DNA of 49,101 nt, taken from NCBI GenBank assembly GCA_002633005.1, contig NMRA01000615.1:191419-240519 (forward strand). The letters are read 5' to 3'. The notes under the pieces were generated by a model. The model was given only the letters and a program-made list of their open reading frames with translations. It had not been told where the DNA came from and made no database searches. Origin of the DNA: Phoronis australis. Its lineage: Eukaryota; Phoronida; Phoronidae. Shown piece after piece: positions 34,337 to 47,290 of the stretch. Both the position numbers and the translations under genes were made by a program. Position 1 is the first letter of the stretch; the number at the start of each line of letters is the position of its first letter.

Positions 34337-37300
34337 ATGGCTGCCGCCGGTGACTGGTGCTTGATAGAAAGTGACCCAGGCGTGTTCACTGAACTTATTC
34401 GAGGATTTGGTAGGGAAATATCCTTGAAATGTTAACGGCATGACATGCTGCTGTGCAGTCGTATTTTCATCACCTAAATATTCATTTCCGCTTTATAGAA
34501 TGAGTGTGCCATAAGCCGTAATTGCCAACATTCGAAAATGAACAGACGAAAAAGCGGGATGTCAGGATTATTGATCTGATGGTCTGGTTGTGGTCCATGC
34601 CGCACGCGTGTGGGCTTATTTCGATCTTTGAGAACCTTCCTTGGTAACTGTTTACAATATGACGACATTGACCAACACACGTGATTTTGGCATCATTCGA
34701 TTCCTCGCAACGTTATCTTTCCAAAAATGTATGAATGTTTCCCCTACCGCGTTTCCTCCGTATTTTATCCTCGCATTTTGGTTCGCACTATTTCCTGGTT
34801 GACACCGCCATGTTAGCTCAACTCAAGATCACAACGTCACCTGTAGTTAATGAATGAAACAGCATCATCGATTCTGAATGGTATTTGCCCGCGCCGAGAT
34901 TCCCACTAAAGTTTTCCTGACATAATATGGAGGACAAGTAGCAGCATTTCACCTTTTCTAATTTTTTTATAATTGTTGCCATTTGACCATTTTCCACAAA
35001 ATTGTCTGAAGTAATACCCTTTTCACCAATTTGGACCTCGAAAACAACCTTCGCTTTTTTCGCAGATTCTAAACTAGCACATGCTATGAACATTCCCACT
35101 AAATAAAATTGGTTCTAACCCCAGTGGTTAAGGTAAACAGCGGGGTATGGAAAATTGAACTAGACCGTATTTATCCACCTTGGCTGAGTCGCACTCGGCT
35201 CACGATCAAAGGGATGCCGCCAGGCTGCTCTAGTCATCGAGTCACGAGCGAGGATAATTGGCTTCGCTCATGCGGATATGATCAGCTGATTACAATCTAG
35301 CTAGCAGACTGTACTTTTTATGGTGAGAGTTTTACGTAGTTTTTACTGTAATATTTGAAAAGAGGAGCGAAAACAAATATGAGTACAACTTTGAATTTTT
35401 CAAATCGGCCCAGGATAAGAGATTTTGCAACACAGCANNNNNNNNNNNNNNNNNNNNNNNNNNNNNNNNNNNNNNNNNNNNNNNNNNNNNNNNNNNNNNN
35501 NNNNNNNNNNNNNNNNNNNNNNNNNNNNNNNNNNNNNNNNNNNNNNNNNNNNNNNNNNNNNNNNNNNNNNNNNNNNNNNNNNNNNNNNNNNNNNNNNNNN
35601 NNNNNNNNNNNNNNNNNNNNNNNNNNNNNNNNNNNNNNNNNNNNNNNNNNNNNNNNNNNNNNNNNNNNNNNNNNNNNNNNNNNNNNNNNNNNNNNNNNNN
35701 NNNNNNNNNNNNNNNNNNNNNNNNNNNNNNNNNNNNNNNNNNNNNNNNNNNNNNNNNNNNNNNNNNNNNNNNNNNNNNNNNNNNNNNNNNNNNNNNNNNN
35801 NNNNNNNNNNNNNNNNNNNNNNNNNNNNNNNNNNNNNNNNNNNNNNNNNNNNNNNNNNNNNNNNNNNNNNNNNNNNNNNNNNNNNNNNNNNNNNNNNNNN
35901 NNNNNNNNNNNNNNNNNNNNNNNNNNNNNNNNNNNNNNNNNNNNNNNNNNNNNNNNNNNNNNNNNNNAACCCTTGGGACCGTAACTGGGGCAGGGGATAG
36001 GCGGGTCTCGGTCAGTTTGAACTTCTGAAAAGTGACGATCTGCAGAAGACGGGGAAGATTAGTTCAGTTTTTGACCGCCAGAGAACTCCTTCCATTCAAC
36101 ATGGCGGTATTACTACCGTGTACCGGGAAATAGCGCGAGAAGAAATTTCACGGTAAAATACTAAGAGAATGGGGTAGGAAATTTTTCTGTGTTTTTTTTT
36201 AAAGATAAATTTGCAAGGAATTGGACGATACCAAAATCGTGTGTGTAAGTCAATGTCGTCATATTGTAAACAGTTACCCCTTCCTCTAATAATATGCACC
36301 ATGAGTAAAAAAGGGAGTATTGTGACAGCTTACGCCTTTACTTTGTTACAATCAGAATGGCGGGAAGTCTTTGAAACTCGCAATCTCTACATGGTGTCGT
36401 GGGGCGCAGGATTGTGTGCTTTGACCGTGGTCAGATAATGAATGACCCCAATCGAAGGTCAAGCAGCACCAAATCACAGTGGCTGACGCATACGTCACGT
36501 GAGATTATGACCCTTGCCAGACTATCCTGAGGTTAACGATGAACTAATGGCGTGCCTGTAGTGAACGCGGCCTGCAAGCAAGTTGTTCAGGATATTTTTG
36601 CCGGATCGCATTTACCGAGTTGAGGTTATGCTTGAATTGTTGATCCCTGGAGCCTGGAGGACATGCATTCCTTACCAAATAGCACTATAATTGGCCTCTC
36701 AAGCCTGTCCATTAATAGGGCAATTATAAGGGCCTTGCAATCTGAAAACATGTTTTTTAAACTGACTTTGAATTTCTTAGTATCTGTCTTATAAATTTTA
36801 AATACCACTGTAGCGATTTAACTTAATTAAATTTTATGTATATTTGGTATTTTTGGACAAAAACATGTTTGATTTGGATTTTCTACCTCACTTTAATTTT
36901 CAAAAATTTTAGTTGAAGTTAAATTTAAAACTGCTTTACAAGTTACAAAAGAGGTATGAAAATGTAACTGTACTTAACAGTGACTGTAAGTCATGCAATG
37001 TCTTCAAAAAAAATGCTTGTTCAAAGCCATAATTCACTCACAGTTTGAAACCTTATTGTTTTTATTTTGTATTGTCACTATCTAGTCAGAAATAGTTTAC
37101 ACAACTGCTAACCTCAACAAACTGAAGACTACCACATGACCTTTTTATATAGATGGCCATTTTATGTGCTCATCTGAGCCACAGGAGATACACAGTCCCT
37201 AACATAACAAGCCAGACTGTACGTCTTGACCTTAGAAGATCTAACCTGGGCAGCAGGAGGGACAACTGCATACCAAAACACAACAGAGGCCAAAGTCTTT

Positions 37301-40300
37301 TTAAGGACACTTCCAACTGTCATTTGTTTATTAATGACGGATGTCTTCTTTTTTTCAGGCTGCACTGGTGTACAAGTGGAAGAAATATGGAGCCTTGACA
37401 GTGACACCTTCAGGCATCTAAAGTAAATGCTAGTTAATTGATTTCATGTAAGCTGCATTTTGCCCTGTTTAGGTGGCTACAACAAAAATCAAATTAGGCC
37501 TTTTGCTCTCATAGGAGTCTTCTCAAAATGTCCCTAAGTGTTATACGATCAGTGAACTCAAGTCACTGACAGTACATACGTGCACCATTCTTGAATTAGC
37601 GATTTTATGGTTGCTGATCCCCCAGTAAACTTGGAAGTGTTCGTCAAGTCACTGATGGTTTTGATGCTCTTGTTATTTATGAAAATTGAATCATGTCACA
37701 GAAATGAAAGACCGATTCTATGAGAGTAAAATGCTAAATTGTTTTTGTTATTTAGTCTGCTAAATGGGCCAAAATGTAGAGCAGCACAGTTACTGTTACA
37801 TTCTTGTCACTAATGTTTCTATGGAAATGGTCAAATGGTTAAGGGTAACAGAACATCACCTTTTCTGAAGTTTTGATCTAGTTGTCATAAATAAGTGATG
37901 AAAGAAATGCAGAATACTTTTCAGTATGCAATATTGTTTGACCGCTGTCCTTTGTGAGCTTCACATGAATGATTGTCCTTTTAAGGCATGTATATGTACT
38001 CATTATTTTGTTGAATCCTTGTCCTTTGGAGGCCTGTGTATGAAACCTTAATCATGTCTAACCATTGTTCATTGTAGGCCCGTGCATGGGCTAATCTTCC
38101 TGTTCAAATGGGTGGCTGGTGATGAGCCTCAGGGCTCTGTCGTCGTGGACAACAGACTAGACAAAATTTTCTTCGCTAAGCAGGTCTGTTTACTGGTTAT
38201 ATTGTAAATATACATCTCGTATCTAAAGGCTAGCATAGACAGAAAGATACGTGTCTCGAATGTTAATGATTGCAGCTCATACCTCATTTCTGAAATCAAC
38301 CATGAGGATTTTGCCTCATGGGACGGTGAAGCGAATGTTTCACTCGTTGGATTTTATGGTGAGTGTAAAACATCGTGATGTGCGAGTAAAGTGAGCTAAG
38401 TGCCTAGCCAATTACATTTGGCAGCCAGCAAAAATCAACAATTGCGTCACCTGACAATAAAAAATTCATGGGTCGCTCATTGTGTCTGTGTGTAATACAT
38501 TACTCTGCTGAGCCTAGATCATCTCTGTTGGGCAAGCGCTCTGAATACACGACCATAATAGCGGGACTTTGTGCAGGTAATATCGTAAACCCTAGTCCGC
38601 ATCTGTACTATAGTTGTTAGTGTATCTTATAGTTCTCTTCATTAACAGGTGATCAACAACGCATGTGCAACTCAAGCCATCCTCAGCTTATTACTCAACT
38701 GCGATCATCCAGATGTCAGTTTGGGACCTACACTGTCAGACTTTAAAGAATTCTCAAGGAGTTTTGATCCTCAAGTGAGCTGACTTCTTTTGTGAGACTT
38801 AGTACCAGCATGGGCGGAACTAAAAGATCGCCCAATAAAGTGGCACTTTTTATTTGGACTACTGAATGTTATGCTGAATTGAAAAAGGTTTGGTGACCAT
38901 AATGTTTTCCCAATATAGTGTATTCTCAGTTTTTACTGGTTAGCTGCCGATTCAGAGGATTTCATCATCGGTGTTGCCGTCATTTTGCATTGTGGTACAT
39001 TTGCCGGCTTGTAAACATCGGATGACATCACAGAAAACTTGGTGACGTGTAAACAATATTGTGTTGTTTTAACTGACAGCAATGGCACTACTCATGTTAG
39101 GATGATTATACACTCTCCATAGTACAAGTCTGGTATATTTGCCTGTATCCAGTGAAACAAATTCTGCAGAATTGCCCAAAAGTGTGTGTTTTTTGTTACA
39201 GCTGAAGGGGCTGACACTGTCCAACTCTGATACTATCCGCCAGGTCCACAATAGTTTTGCCAGGTAGGCGTTTGTTTGGTTATGGCTGTGCAAAGTTTAT
39301 GAGCACCGATTCTTCACCTGTTTAGTGTGCAGCATGGCTGATGCAAATAAAGATTTAGAAATTTGTTGATAACTGGCATGGGCTGTACTGTGTATACGTT
39401 ATAAAACAACTCGTTGCCCTCATTTGCAGCTCAGTAATCAGCCTTTGAAAAATGTAAAAGTGTCAATTTTCGTATTAAATTATGTTTATGCATAATAGAT
39501 GGAGAATTCGTCCTTGTTGTGACGATTGCTACTATTTGCTGTGTTCGTGAGCTTCACCTGCTTACTGTTGTTGCTTTTTGCATTGCAACTTGAGAATACA
39601 CAAGTCATGTACTTGTGTGATGGCTTGCTTGGTTTTGCATCTGACACTTTTCTAATACCTATGCAGTAATAAGTCAGTTGTTGTTAGTCATTATCACACT
39701 CGTGAAAATAATAACCAGTCAAGCTTTCCGTCTAGATGCTCAGATTTTTATCAATTTTGGGATTACAGTGCAAGCCTGGCTCTGTTTATTTATTGTAATA
39801 TTTACAATGAGGGTAGCTCAATCAGTTCTCACTGTTGACGCTGCAGTGTTAATATTTAAGTGGTAATTATCAATTATTTTCTCTGGTGTTTTTTTTTTGG
39901 TTTTGTCGTAAGATTATCTAACTCCAGGTGACCTGAACTTGTCTTAGGCTTGAAATTTTCTTTTGAAATATTCTGCATGTCTTAAAAAGGGGATTATTGA
40001 TTTTATGGTGAAAAGCACATTTTCCGAATCATTGTTGGAGGTGATAGACTTACCTTCTTACAGAGCTATAAAACATCAAAAATCGTTCGTTTTTTTGATT
40101 TTATTACAAATTGACAATTCTCGCCATTATTTGCCAGACATCAGCTGAAATCGAGGATGATGAATCCATTAGTTACATACGCTTACAGTACTCTGATTAT
40201 TTATGGAGGGTGGTATAACTCCACCAGCAGAGCTTGAGACTGCGGCCACAGAGGTTCCAGGTTCGATTCTGTGATCTGGGTGATCGTTTAAAATCGCTTT

Positions 40301-43300
40301 TCTCGCCGATAATGTCCCTGTAAGTACTAATATATTATTCATTCATTGGCAGGCAACAGCTATTTGAGTACGATGAAAAAATGGCCAAAAAGGACGACGA
40401 CGTGTATCACTTTGTCGGTTACATCCCAATAGAGGGCAGGCTATACGAACTGGATGGACTGAAGGACGGACCAATAGATTTAGGTACTAATGTCATGATA
40501 ACTCGTCCGTACTTAATGAAGGCTCCAGTGCTCTGTATAACATGTCATTTTTGGCTTTCATGTTGGCTGACAAAGTGGACTTTGACAGTTAGTCCTTTCT
40601 GTAGCAAAAAGAAATTTAGGAAAACATTGAGACCTTCCGTATGAATTTTGTGAAAAATATTTATAAAGAATTAACCAGTGCATTATTTTGTGCGTGAAAT
40701 ATGCTTTTGTGTTCATCAAAGATTTGAAGAATGTAAGTTTGTGGGTTGACATTTGGCCCTTTCAAAGATATTTGAAAAATATGTAGCCTTTGATAATAGA
40801 AATGTTTAGTTACTTTTTGAAAAAGTAAGCAGAATCTCTTGACTGTCTAAAGTGGATGAATTTAGTGTAAAGAAAGCCTTTAATAGGACGGTTTTGCTGA
40901 GTTTGCATTACTTTCCGCAGGTGCTATTTCTGCAGACTCTGATTGGCTGGATGTGGCGCGGCCAGCTATAGAGAAGAGGATTCAAAAGTAGGTAGTATAC
41001 TTCACAAAGGCTCTCTACATGATTAACCTAGTTCAGATAATCAGTTGCATCAATCTCACATTCTGTAGGTTTTCTACCTTTCAAATATCTTCTTTGTAAA
41101 CAACTAAGGAATAAGACATATTCGTGTCTGTTCCGTTGAGCTAACAGCTGCCGATGTTTTTGTTTAGCCATGATGTCAGTGACAAGTCGTCTGGTTATTG
41201 CAACTCGAAACTGTATGCGGCCATGTTGACACATTCTCTGGATATAGTAGTTACTTCCTGTACAGATCATAAACAGTTTGTGGAATGGGCGGCACCTGAC
41301 AGCTTTGGGACGGCTCTGAATATTTGGCCACACATTGCTGACTCCAGATGTTTCACCAGTCGGCACATTTGACAAACATTTGCAAACTGTTGGTATAGAT
41401 GTTAAGTCGAATAATGGGTGACTTGATGTTCTCCACTAGGTGGTGCTAATGAACACAGGCTCCTCTTTTTGACATGTGAATGGATTGAGAGCAGAAAGCA
41501 GTTCATCAGCACGGGGCGTTTGTCTTGTAAGGGACCCACCTTGTTACCAGGCATTTCTGTGGGAGAGTGTCATTTCGCTTGTGGCACTGAATGAATTTTG
41601 AATTTGCCATTCGGCGTATTGGATGTAAATGTATGTGTGTGCTACCCACATGCTTGTTATGTTACCCACATGCTTGTTATGTTAACCATACTCTTGTTGT
41701 GTTTCAGGTACAGTAGTGATGAGATTCACTTCAACCTTCTGGCTCTTGTGTCAGACAGGAGAATGACTTACAGTAAACAGCTTGAGCAACTCAAGGCACA
41801 GCTTGAGGTATAGCGAGGGTGACAAGTGTGGTCAGGGTATTGGGACGGGACAGGTATTGGGAGGGGACAGGTATTGGAAGAGGGTGGTTGCATGTGCCTG
41901 AGTTACTGGGATAGTGGGTGTGGCCATGTTGGTGGGTGTGGCCATGTTGGTGGGTGTGGCCATGTCAGTGGGTGTGGCCACATTATAGTGTGTGGCCACA
42001 TCAGTGAGTGTGGCCATGTTAGAGGGTGTGACCTTGTTAGTGGGGGGTGGTCACATTAGTGGCTGCAAAGTTATTAGGTGTGTGGCGAGATGCTAATGAG
42101 TGCGGCCATGTTAGGCTCTGTCACCATTGGTGGCCAAGGCGGTGGCGGTGTTGTGGGTGTGGTGCACTTGTCATAAGTTCCTACATTTCCTACAGGAGTT
42201 GTGAAGAAGGTCAAAAGCTCACTAGTCTCTTGTTGTATCACTAAGCTATGATGGTGAAGATATCGTGGGACGAAGATTGGTCGACTGAAGTGTATCGCCA
42301 GGTTATTTGGCTGAAGTTCTGTAATCTGTTTTTTGCCAGTTTTGTATGAGAGTTTTTTTAATGATTTTTGAAAAGTATTGCGACAGTCATTGATAGTGTT
42401 CAATTACTGCATGCTTTTCTTTCACAACTCAGCTGACATGTTCACTCTTTCGTTGACTTTATTTTGGGTAGCGCTTTAAATATGCATTATCTGTGAGAAT
42501 AACGATTTTCTGAGATCAGCGTGAGTGCGGAATCGAACCTGGAGCTCGTGCAGTTGTAGTCCAATGCTCTACAGATGTACCTAAATCACACTCCATAATA
42601 GTATGTTAAGAATATTCAATTGGTAAAGTCACACAGCCTTGATTTCAGAGAGTGTTTAGCAGACAGTGGTAAGAATTGGTTATTTGTAATAAAATCTCAG
42701 AACAACCGAGATTTTGTTGTTCTATAGCTTGTCTCAAAGGTAATAACTTCAAGAATTCTATCCCATCCAATAATGATCTCAAAATGCGTTTTTCGGCCAT
42801 AAAGCCTATAACGACCCTTTAAATGAAGAGCATTTGATGTAACAACCACTGTGAATACGCAACAACTGATGCGACTGTGGTACTTATTACTCCAGACAGG
42901 TATGGAGACGGACACAATACAACAGGAGATCAATGATTTACAAGAACTCATTACACAGGAAGACATCAAGTTTCAGAAATACAAGGTGAGACAACGAGGC
43001 TGCTGGTCTCTTCCTGTGCTGACTAAAATTACTGGCCTTTAGTGACGTTCCTAATGTGAAATTTTACCCAAAATTGTCCCTGTGTTTTTTGTCAAGCAAG
43101 TTTTTTCTAAGATTTTGTTGCGTTGATACAAAATCTCCTGGGATTCTGACAAATTTCACGGGATCAATCCTTGAAAATTCTATTCATGTGAAGACCTTTT
43201 TTTACTCAATCAAAAGTCCGAGCCAGACTGCTCTTGGCATTATTTCAGTTTGTGCATGCCTTGATAGTTATTGTCACTGATGGTGATCAGTCTCTTAGAT

Positions 43301-45060
43301 GTCTAGGAAGGGAACTTTCAAATCTTGCCAATAGGGGCTACTGAGCTTGCTAGGATTCTCATTGCATGGGTACACGGATTGGTGGAAACAATTCTTGTGA
43401 AAAAAAATCGCACAAAACTATGGATTTAGAAATAAATGAAAATGCTTTTAATGTTACAATTGGACATATGTATATGAAATAGAGGGTTGTATTCTGGTAA
43501 AATCCATGGCAGTGGCAGTAGAAAATGACTAGCGTCAGAGACACCTATGAGGTACAATAAAAGAAACCACTTAACACTCATTGAGTTGGTGATCAATGTG
43601 ATGGACTACTGGAATTTGATTCAGTCGACTTTCTGTGGGGAATCGAGTGTTAAAATATTTTATGTTATTGAAATGTGCTCCTGCTCACTTTAAACTTAGC
43701 TCTGTTGCGTTCAAGGTATGCAATAAACTAGTGAGGAAAGCTATAATTGTGATCGCGTGTTCTGCTTGTAATACATGGCGATGTCTCGCAAAGACTTGCA
43801 TAATCTAGACAAAAGTGTTTTCATTATTTTTTTGTCTAAAGCACACTGCACAAGAACACGGACTTTCATTTTACCCAGTTGTGAGATTTGTTGTAATTTT
43901 TTGCTGATAATATAATAATAATAATTGTTGCGTTTAGGTTGAGAACATCCGTCGCCGTCACAACTATTTACCATTCATTATGGAGCTTCTGAAAGTTCTG
44001 GCTAAGGAGGGAAAGTTGGTCGATCTCGTCGGCAAGGTCAGAGGTCAAATATAGTACTCTGGTGATCAGAGTACGGTAGTTTTCAAAATAAATTGGACAT
44101 TCTATTTGTCAAACTATTGCAAATGTTCGATCTGCGAGTATTTGATTGCAGATCTGGCTAAATTTTAGAGAGATTTCTAAAGAATACTCTCTGGGATCTC
44201 CCGTCTATTTTAGCTATTAAAGTTTGTTGTCAAACATGAGCAATTTAAGCATTAATATGTAAAATTTGGTTGCATTTGGCTGTTTTACCAGTGAAAGGTT
44301 GTCCAGTTTGTTTGGAAAGTATTCCGCATTTGTTGGGGTTATGAAAATATGGGCACTTAATTGTAAGCTGCATTATTGCATTGCCAACTTGCTATCACTC
44401 AATGGCTGACTAATCTTCGAGTCCTCTTTTTGAAAAATTGGGTTTGCCTGTAAATGTGTTGTGGGATGGGTAGGCCAAACTGTTCATTTCTTTGTACTGT
44501 TGTTGGCCACTTTGTTTCACAGGGCAAATTCACATTTTTTTAGTAACTGTTCTTTCCGAAACACTGGATTAGTGCAGTAGATTGAATTAAATTTGCTTTC
44601 GTAGATCTCATTTTGTACTCTACATGCCGAAAGTATTCTGAAAAAATACCGTTTCCCTTTCATGACGCCTCAATCTACGGTAGCTAGTCTGACGATGAAT
44701 TCAGCCATCATTTCTGGATCACTTTTCTGATAATTTTGGCATGTGCTTTCTCTGAAGTCACTTACAGCCATGGTTTTGCGACCTAATAAAAATCGAGTTG
44801 CATAATTTAAATTACCATGAATGTTTGTTCTTGGACACATCAATGACCTTCAATCATGTGTTAAAGTGTGAAACACTGGTTTGTTGTGAACTATTCTAGA
44901 AACAGAAAGCTCTCAAAAGATGGCGCTGTGTGTGAATGTGACTTTATGCAGCACACACACCTCATGTTGTTGCGTAACTGTTCATTTTCAGGCCAAAGAA
45001 AAAACAGCCCAGCGTAAGAAGGAAAAAGAAGAGAGAGAAAGATCGACAGCGAACTCCTGA
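34337..45060 (+). CDS. UCHL5: Ubiquitin C-terminal hydrolase L5 / UCH37 (11 exons, 328 aa)
   Basis: Exons are 34337-34409, 37359-37422, 38078-38183, 38649-38774, 39202-39263, 40353-40483, 40921-40987, 41708-41807, 42896-42985, 43938-44036 and 44992-45060 (TGA 45058-45060). Every junction is GT/AG and in phase, totalling 987 nt; human UCHL5 is 329 aa. The peptidase domain opens with [17 protein letters not shown] and VEEIWSL. The catalytic set is visible: Gln81 (FFAKQ, oxyanion), Cys87 (NNACATQA), His163 (VYHFVGY) and Asp178 (LYELDG). The C-terminal ULD-type region has a helical segment (exons 8-9), [15 protein letters not shown] and a charged KEKE-like end ([17 protein letters not shown]). 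UCH37 removes ubiquitin from proteasome substrates when bound to Rpn13/ADRM1 and also associates with INO80. Intron 1 contains an inverted-repeat pair and an assembly gap. All catalytic residues are intact. Confidence 0.97.
34643..34814 (-). repeat. Left arm of a diverged long inverted repeat in UCHL5 intron 1
   Basis: The outer 30 bases (34643-34672) are the exact reverse complement of 36249-36278. Similarity continues inward with substitutions and small gaps to AACATGGCGG, read on the minus strand at 34814-34805. Other shared blocks include (G/C)GATTTTGG(C/T)ATC, TTATCTTT and CGC(A/G)CTATTTCC(T/C)GGT, written on the plus strand of this arm. The arm is about 172 bases. Confidence 0.75.
35438..35967. 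other. Assembly gap (530 N) in UCHL5 intron 1
   Basis: A run of undetermined bases lies inside the inverted-repeat pair at 34643-34814 and 36098-36278. Any apparent open frame crossing it is an artefact. Content and true size are unknown. Confidence 0.98.
36098..36278 (+). repeat. Right arm of the long inverted repeat in UCHL5 intron 1
   Basis: This is the mirror of 34643-34814, running outward from AACATGGCGG through CGGGAAATAGCGCG and AAAGATAAA to the perfect 30-base outer block. Both arms can encode [10 protein letters not shown] in the outward direction, but neither has a sustained coding pattern, so that is a by-product of DNA identity. Confidence 0.75.
40203..40285 (+). repeat. Possible tRNA-derived fragment in UCHL5 intron 5
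   Basis: GGTTCGATTC at 40260-40269 matches a polymerase III B box, and an upstream CCACCAGCAGAGCTTGAG is a weak A-box or D-arm candidate. No convincing acceptor stem forms. It is probably an old SINE or pseudogene if it is tRNA-related at all. Confidence 0.3.
41914..42062 (+). repeat. 18-bp minisatellite in UCHL5 intron 8
   Basis: About eight head-to-tail units of GGTGTGGCCATGTTGGTG occur. The first two or three are nearly identical and later units drift (CATGTCAGTG, CACATTATAGTG, CATGTTAGAG). A looser G-rich continuation extends to about 42150. The unit length is a multiple of three, so several frames stay open by periodicity without being coding. Confidence 0.85.
42523..42593 (-). tRNA. 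tRNA-like sequence, probably a pseudogene or SINE head
   Basis: The 71-base stretch on the minus strand has ends GAGTGTG and CGCACTC that pair over seven positions with one G-T wobble, like an acceptor stem. CCAGGTTCGATTCC matches the B box and T loop. The D arm is poor, and the anticodon stem GCATT...AA(C)TGC needs a bulge and lacks the conserved U before the anticodon. A functional tRNA is therefore unlikely. It lies in UCHL5 intron 8. Confidence 0.35.
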
Positions 45061-45542
45061 GTTGTACAAAACTGTGCTACTTACTAATGTTAAAACCTGT
45101 TCGTTTCTGTCAAATGGAATTGGGTCAGTGACATATCAACTTAAGACTTTGTGATGTTATGGGAAACTGTAAGAATACAAAAGATCTGCCAGGGAGTCGT
45201 GATTATAATTGTGCTAAAATCATCGATTCGGCTCTTTGCCCGTGTGTCAATGGATTTCCATTTCCGATCAAAACCAACCCTGGTCGACCATCATCATTTA
45301 TTTAGAAATGACGTGTCGTTATCAGGTCAAATAAGACACTGCAGAAACTGATAAAACACTAAAATCTGGTAAAGTTGCTTAAAAAACATCTATTAAAGAC
45401 ATTAGATTTCAAGTATTTTGGGTCGTCCCTTCATCATTTGTGAACAAATAATGTGACACAAAAGGGATACTTATTCCAACCTGTTCAAAACTACAAATGG
45501 AAGGGATATTGGAACATAGAAGACAAAAAACAAGAGGAAAGG

Positions 45543-45548
45543 AATAAA
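45543..45548 (+). terminator. Candidate polyadenylation signal of UCHL5
   Basis: An AATAAA hexamer lies 482 bases beyond the UCHL5 stop codon. Another AATAAA near 46085 is an alternative, so the actual cleavage site is not fixed. Confidence 0.35.
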
Positions 45549-46987
45549 TGTAGTTAGAGGAAGTGACTCCTGTGGCCCTTCATTAAGACCACTGTTGTCC
45601 TCGAAGTGAAGCAAAATCAGATTTCTTTAGATCCCTGCTTGTGTCTTTAATATTTTTAACGTAATTTTACTGGATTTCAGAGTTTTTCACCACCTTCTGC
45701 ATGGTATCTATTATTTAGATTGTTCCACACTGCGGCCATTCAAGGCATTGAAGAGTATAATGAAAGCAAAAAAAACGTTTGGCATTGATTTTAACTGACT
45801 TGGCCAAGCCTTCCTGTTGAGCCCAGTCATACAGACCTGCGTGCGAGATTTAAGGTCCTTCTAATGGTGGAAAGCAATTGTTGCCGTGGAAACCAAATTA
45901 TTGAGACCACATCCTTGGAGTTCATCACCCTAAATTCGAAAGTCCAATGGGGAAATAACACTTCGAAGTGGTCACTCTCGGGTTGCGTACTTTGTGAGGT
46001 GCAAAGGACTAGGATTGAAGCTACAATGATTGACCAACTGAACTTAGTGTCTATTAGTGGTGTCACATTCAAGCCTGAGGTGTAAATAAAATTTTGGTGA
46101 AATCCCGTGTAGAGGTATGTTCTGTTACCTTCTTTTTAGAACCCCAGTTTGCAAATTGTGGGGGTAGTGGAGAGATTCGCCCTAGGGCCAGAATTTTTGT
46201 TCTCGCGATACAGGCCCAGGACTTTGAAAAAATGACAATTCTATATTGTTGAGACCAGGCTCTACAAGTTGTCTTGTCACTGCGTGTCATTGTTTGCAGC
46301 GAGAATGGTTTAAATGGTGAATAATTAATTTTCAATTTTATTCCTAAAAAACCGCTCTGAGGTGGTGATGTGGATTTTAGAAATGATGAACTTTCAATTC
46401 TTTGCAAACCCGTGTACAAAGCAGTTCTGGTGTGGATAAGGAACTAACTGAGATCAATTTTACAGCGGTGGATTATCAATCAACCTCGTGCATTACTATT
46501 CGGCGTTCGCAGTGTTGCGTGTTCAGTGCTGCAAAAACTCCATTAAGATTTTATGTTCTAACCCCACCACAACTGCATATTCATTAAAAAGTAACGAGAG
46601 GCGTACAAGAAAATTAACCAGGCACAGCTGCTTCGACTGAGATGCGCATGATTTGGTCGGCACCTGTATCCTGCGTTACTCACTATAACGAGTTGTATAG
46701 GAGACGGAGGTGGACGGTCCGCGTCACTGTTAATAACCACTAGCCTTATTGTAAGTAAACGTAATTAGTCTGTTTTTTGACGGAGAGTACGTAGCACATA
46801 CATCCTAAATAGCTGCAACGGGTAGGTGCGGTATTGTGATAAAAGATGTGTAAGTCCTTGTCGATGAATTCTGTCCTGTTTAGTCAAATACATACATACA
46901 ACACTGTAAGTTTTAACTCTGAAAAAAAGTCATATTTTCTGGAGGAAATACCAATCAGACATTGAGGGTCACGTCGCCTTAGCTGTT

Positions 46988-47290
46988 TAGTAAAATTTAG
47001 AAAAAAAGAAAGTACATTCATAGCAAAACATCAGCATCAACGGCATGGACAAATTTCGTTTGATATGGATATTCAAGAATGCTGTTAAAATTTTCTAAAT
47101 CATCAGTTCGTTTTGGTTTGCAACGTTTTTTAGTTTTTTATTGGCAAACTATAAAAACCTTATTTTTGTACTTTTAATAGCTTCTCGTGGCAAGTTGAAC
47201 ATTTTAAAAACAACATTTGGTGAAAAATGCATAAGACATAGTATCAGAAAGTTTCATACGAATCTGAAATGCCAGTTGTGAGATATGATG
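46988..47290. repeat. Dispersed repeat, copy 2 (partner of 3557-3800)
   Basis: It shares ordered landmarks with 3557-3800: TAGTAAAATTTAG, CATTCATAGCAAAA, AAATTTCGTTTGA, GCATAAGACATAGTAT and ATATGATGCTCCGAA. It is in the same orientation but about 60 bases longer through small insertions. There is no coding potential. Confidence 0.5.

Noticed and set aside
35355-36000. Open frames of about 190-209 codons
   Set aside because: They are almost entirely undetermined bases (35438-35967), so the openness is an artefact of N.
41826-42059. Gly/His/Cys-periodic frame over the minisatellite
   Set aside because: An 18-base repeat keeps frames open by periodicity. The sequence is intronic within UCHL5.
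46069-46419. 116-codon minus-strand frame considered as a retroelement fragment
   Set aside because: No reverse transcriptase, integrase or zinc-knuckle motif is visible, so the resemblance is not supportable.
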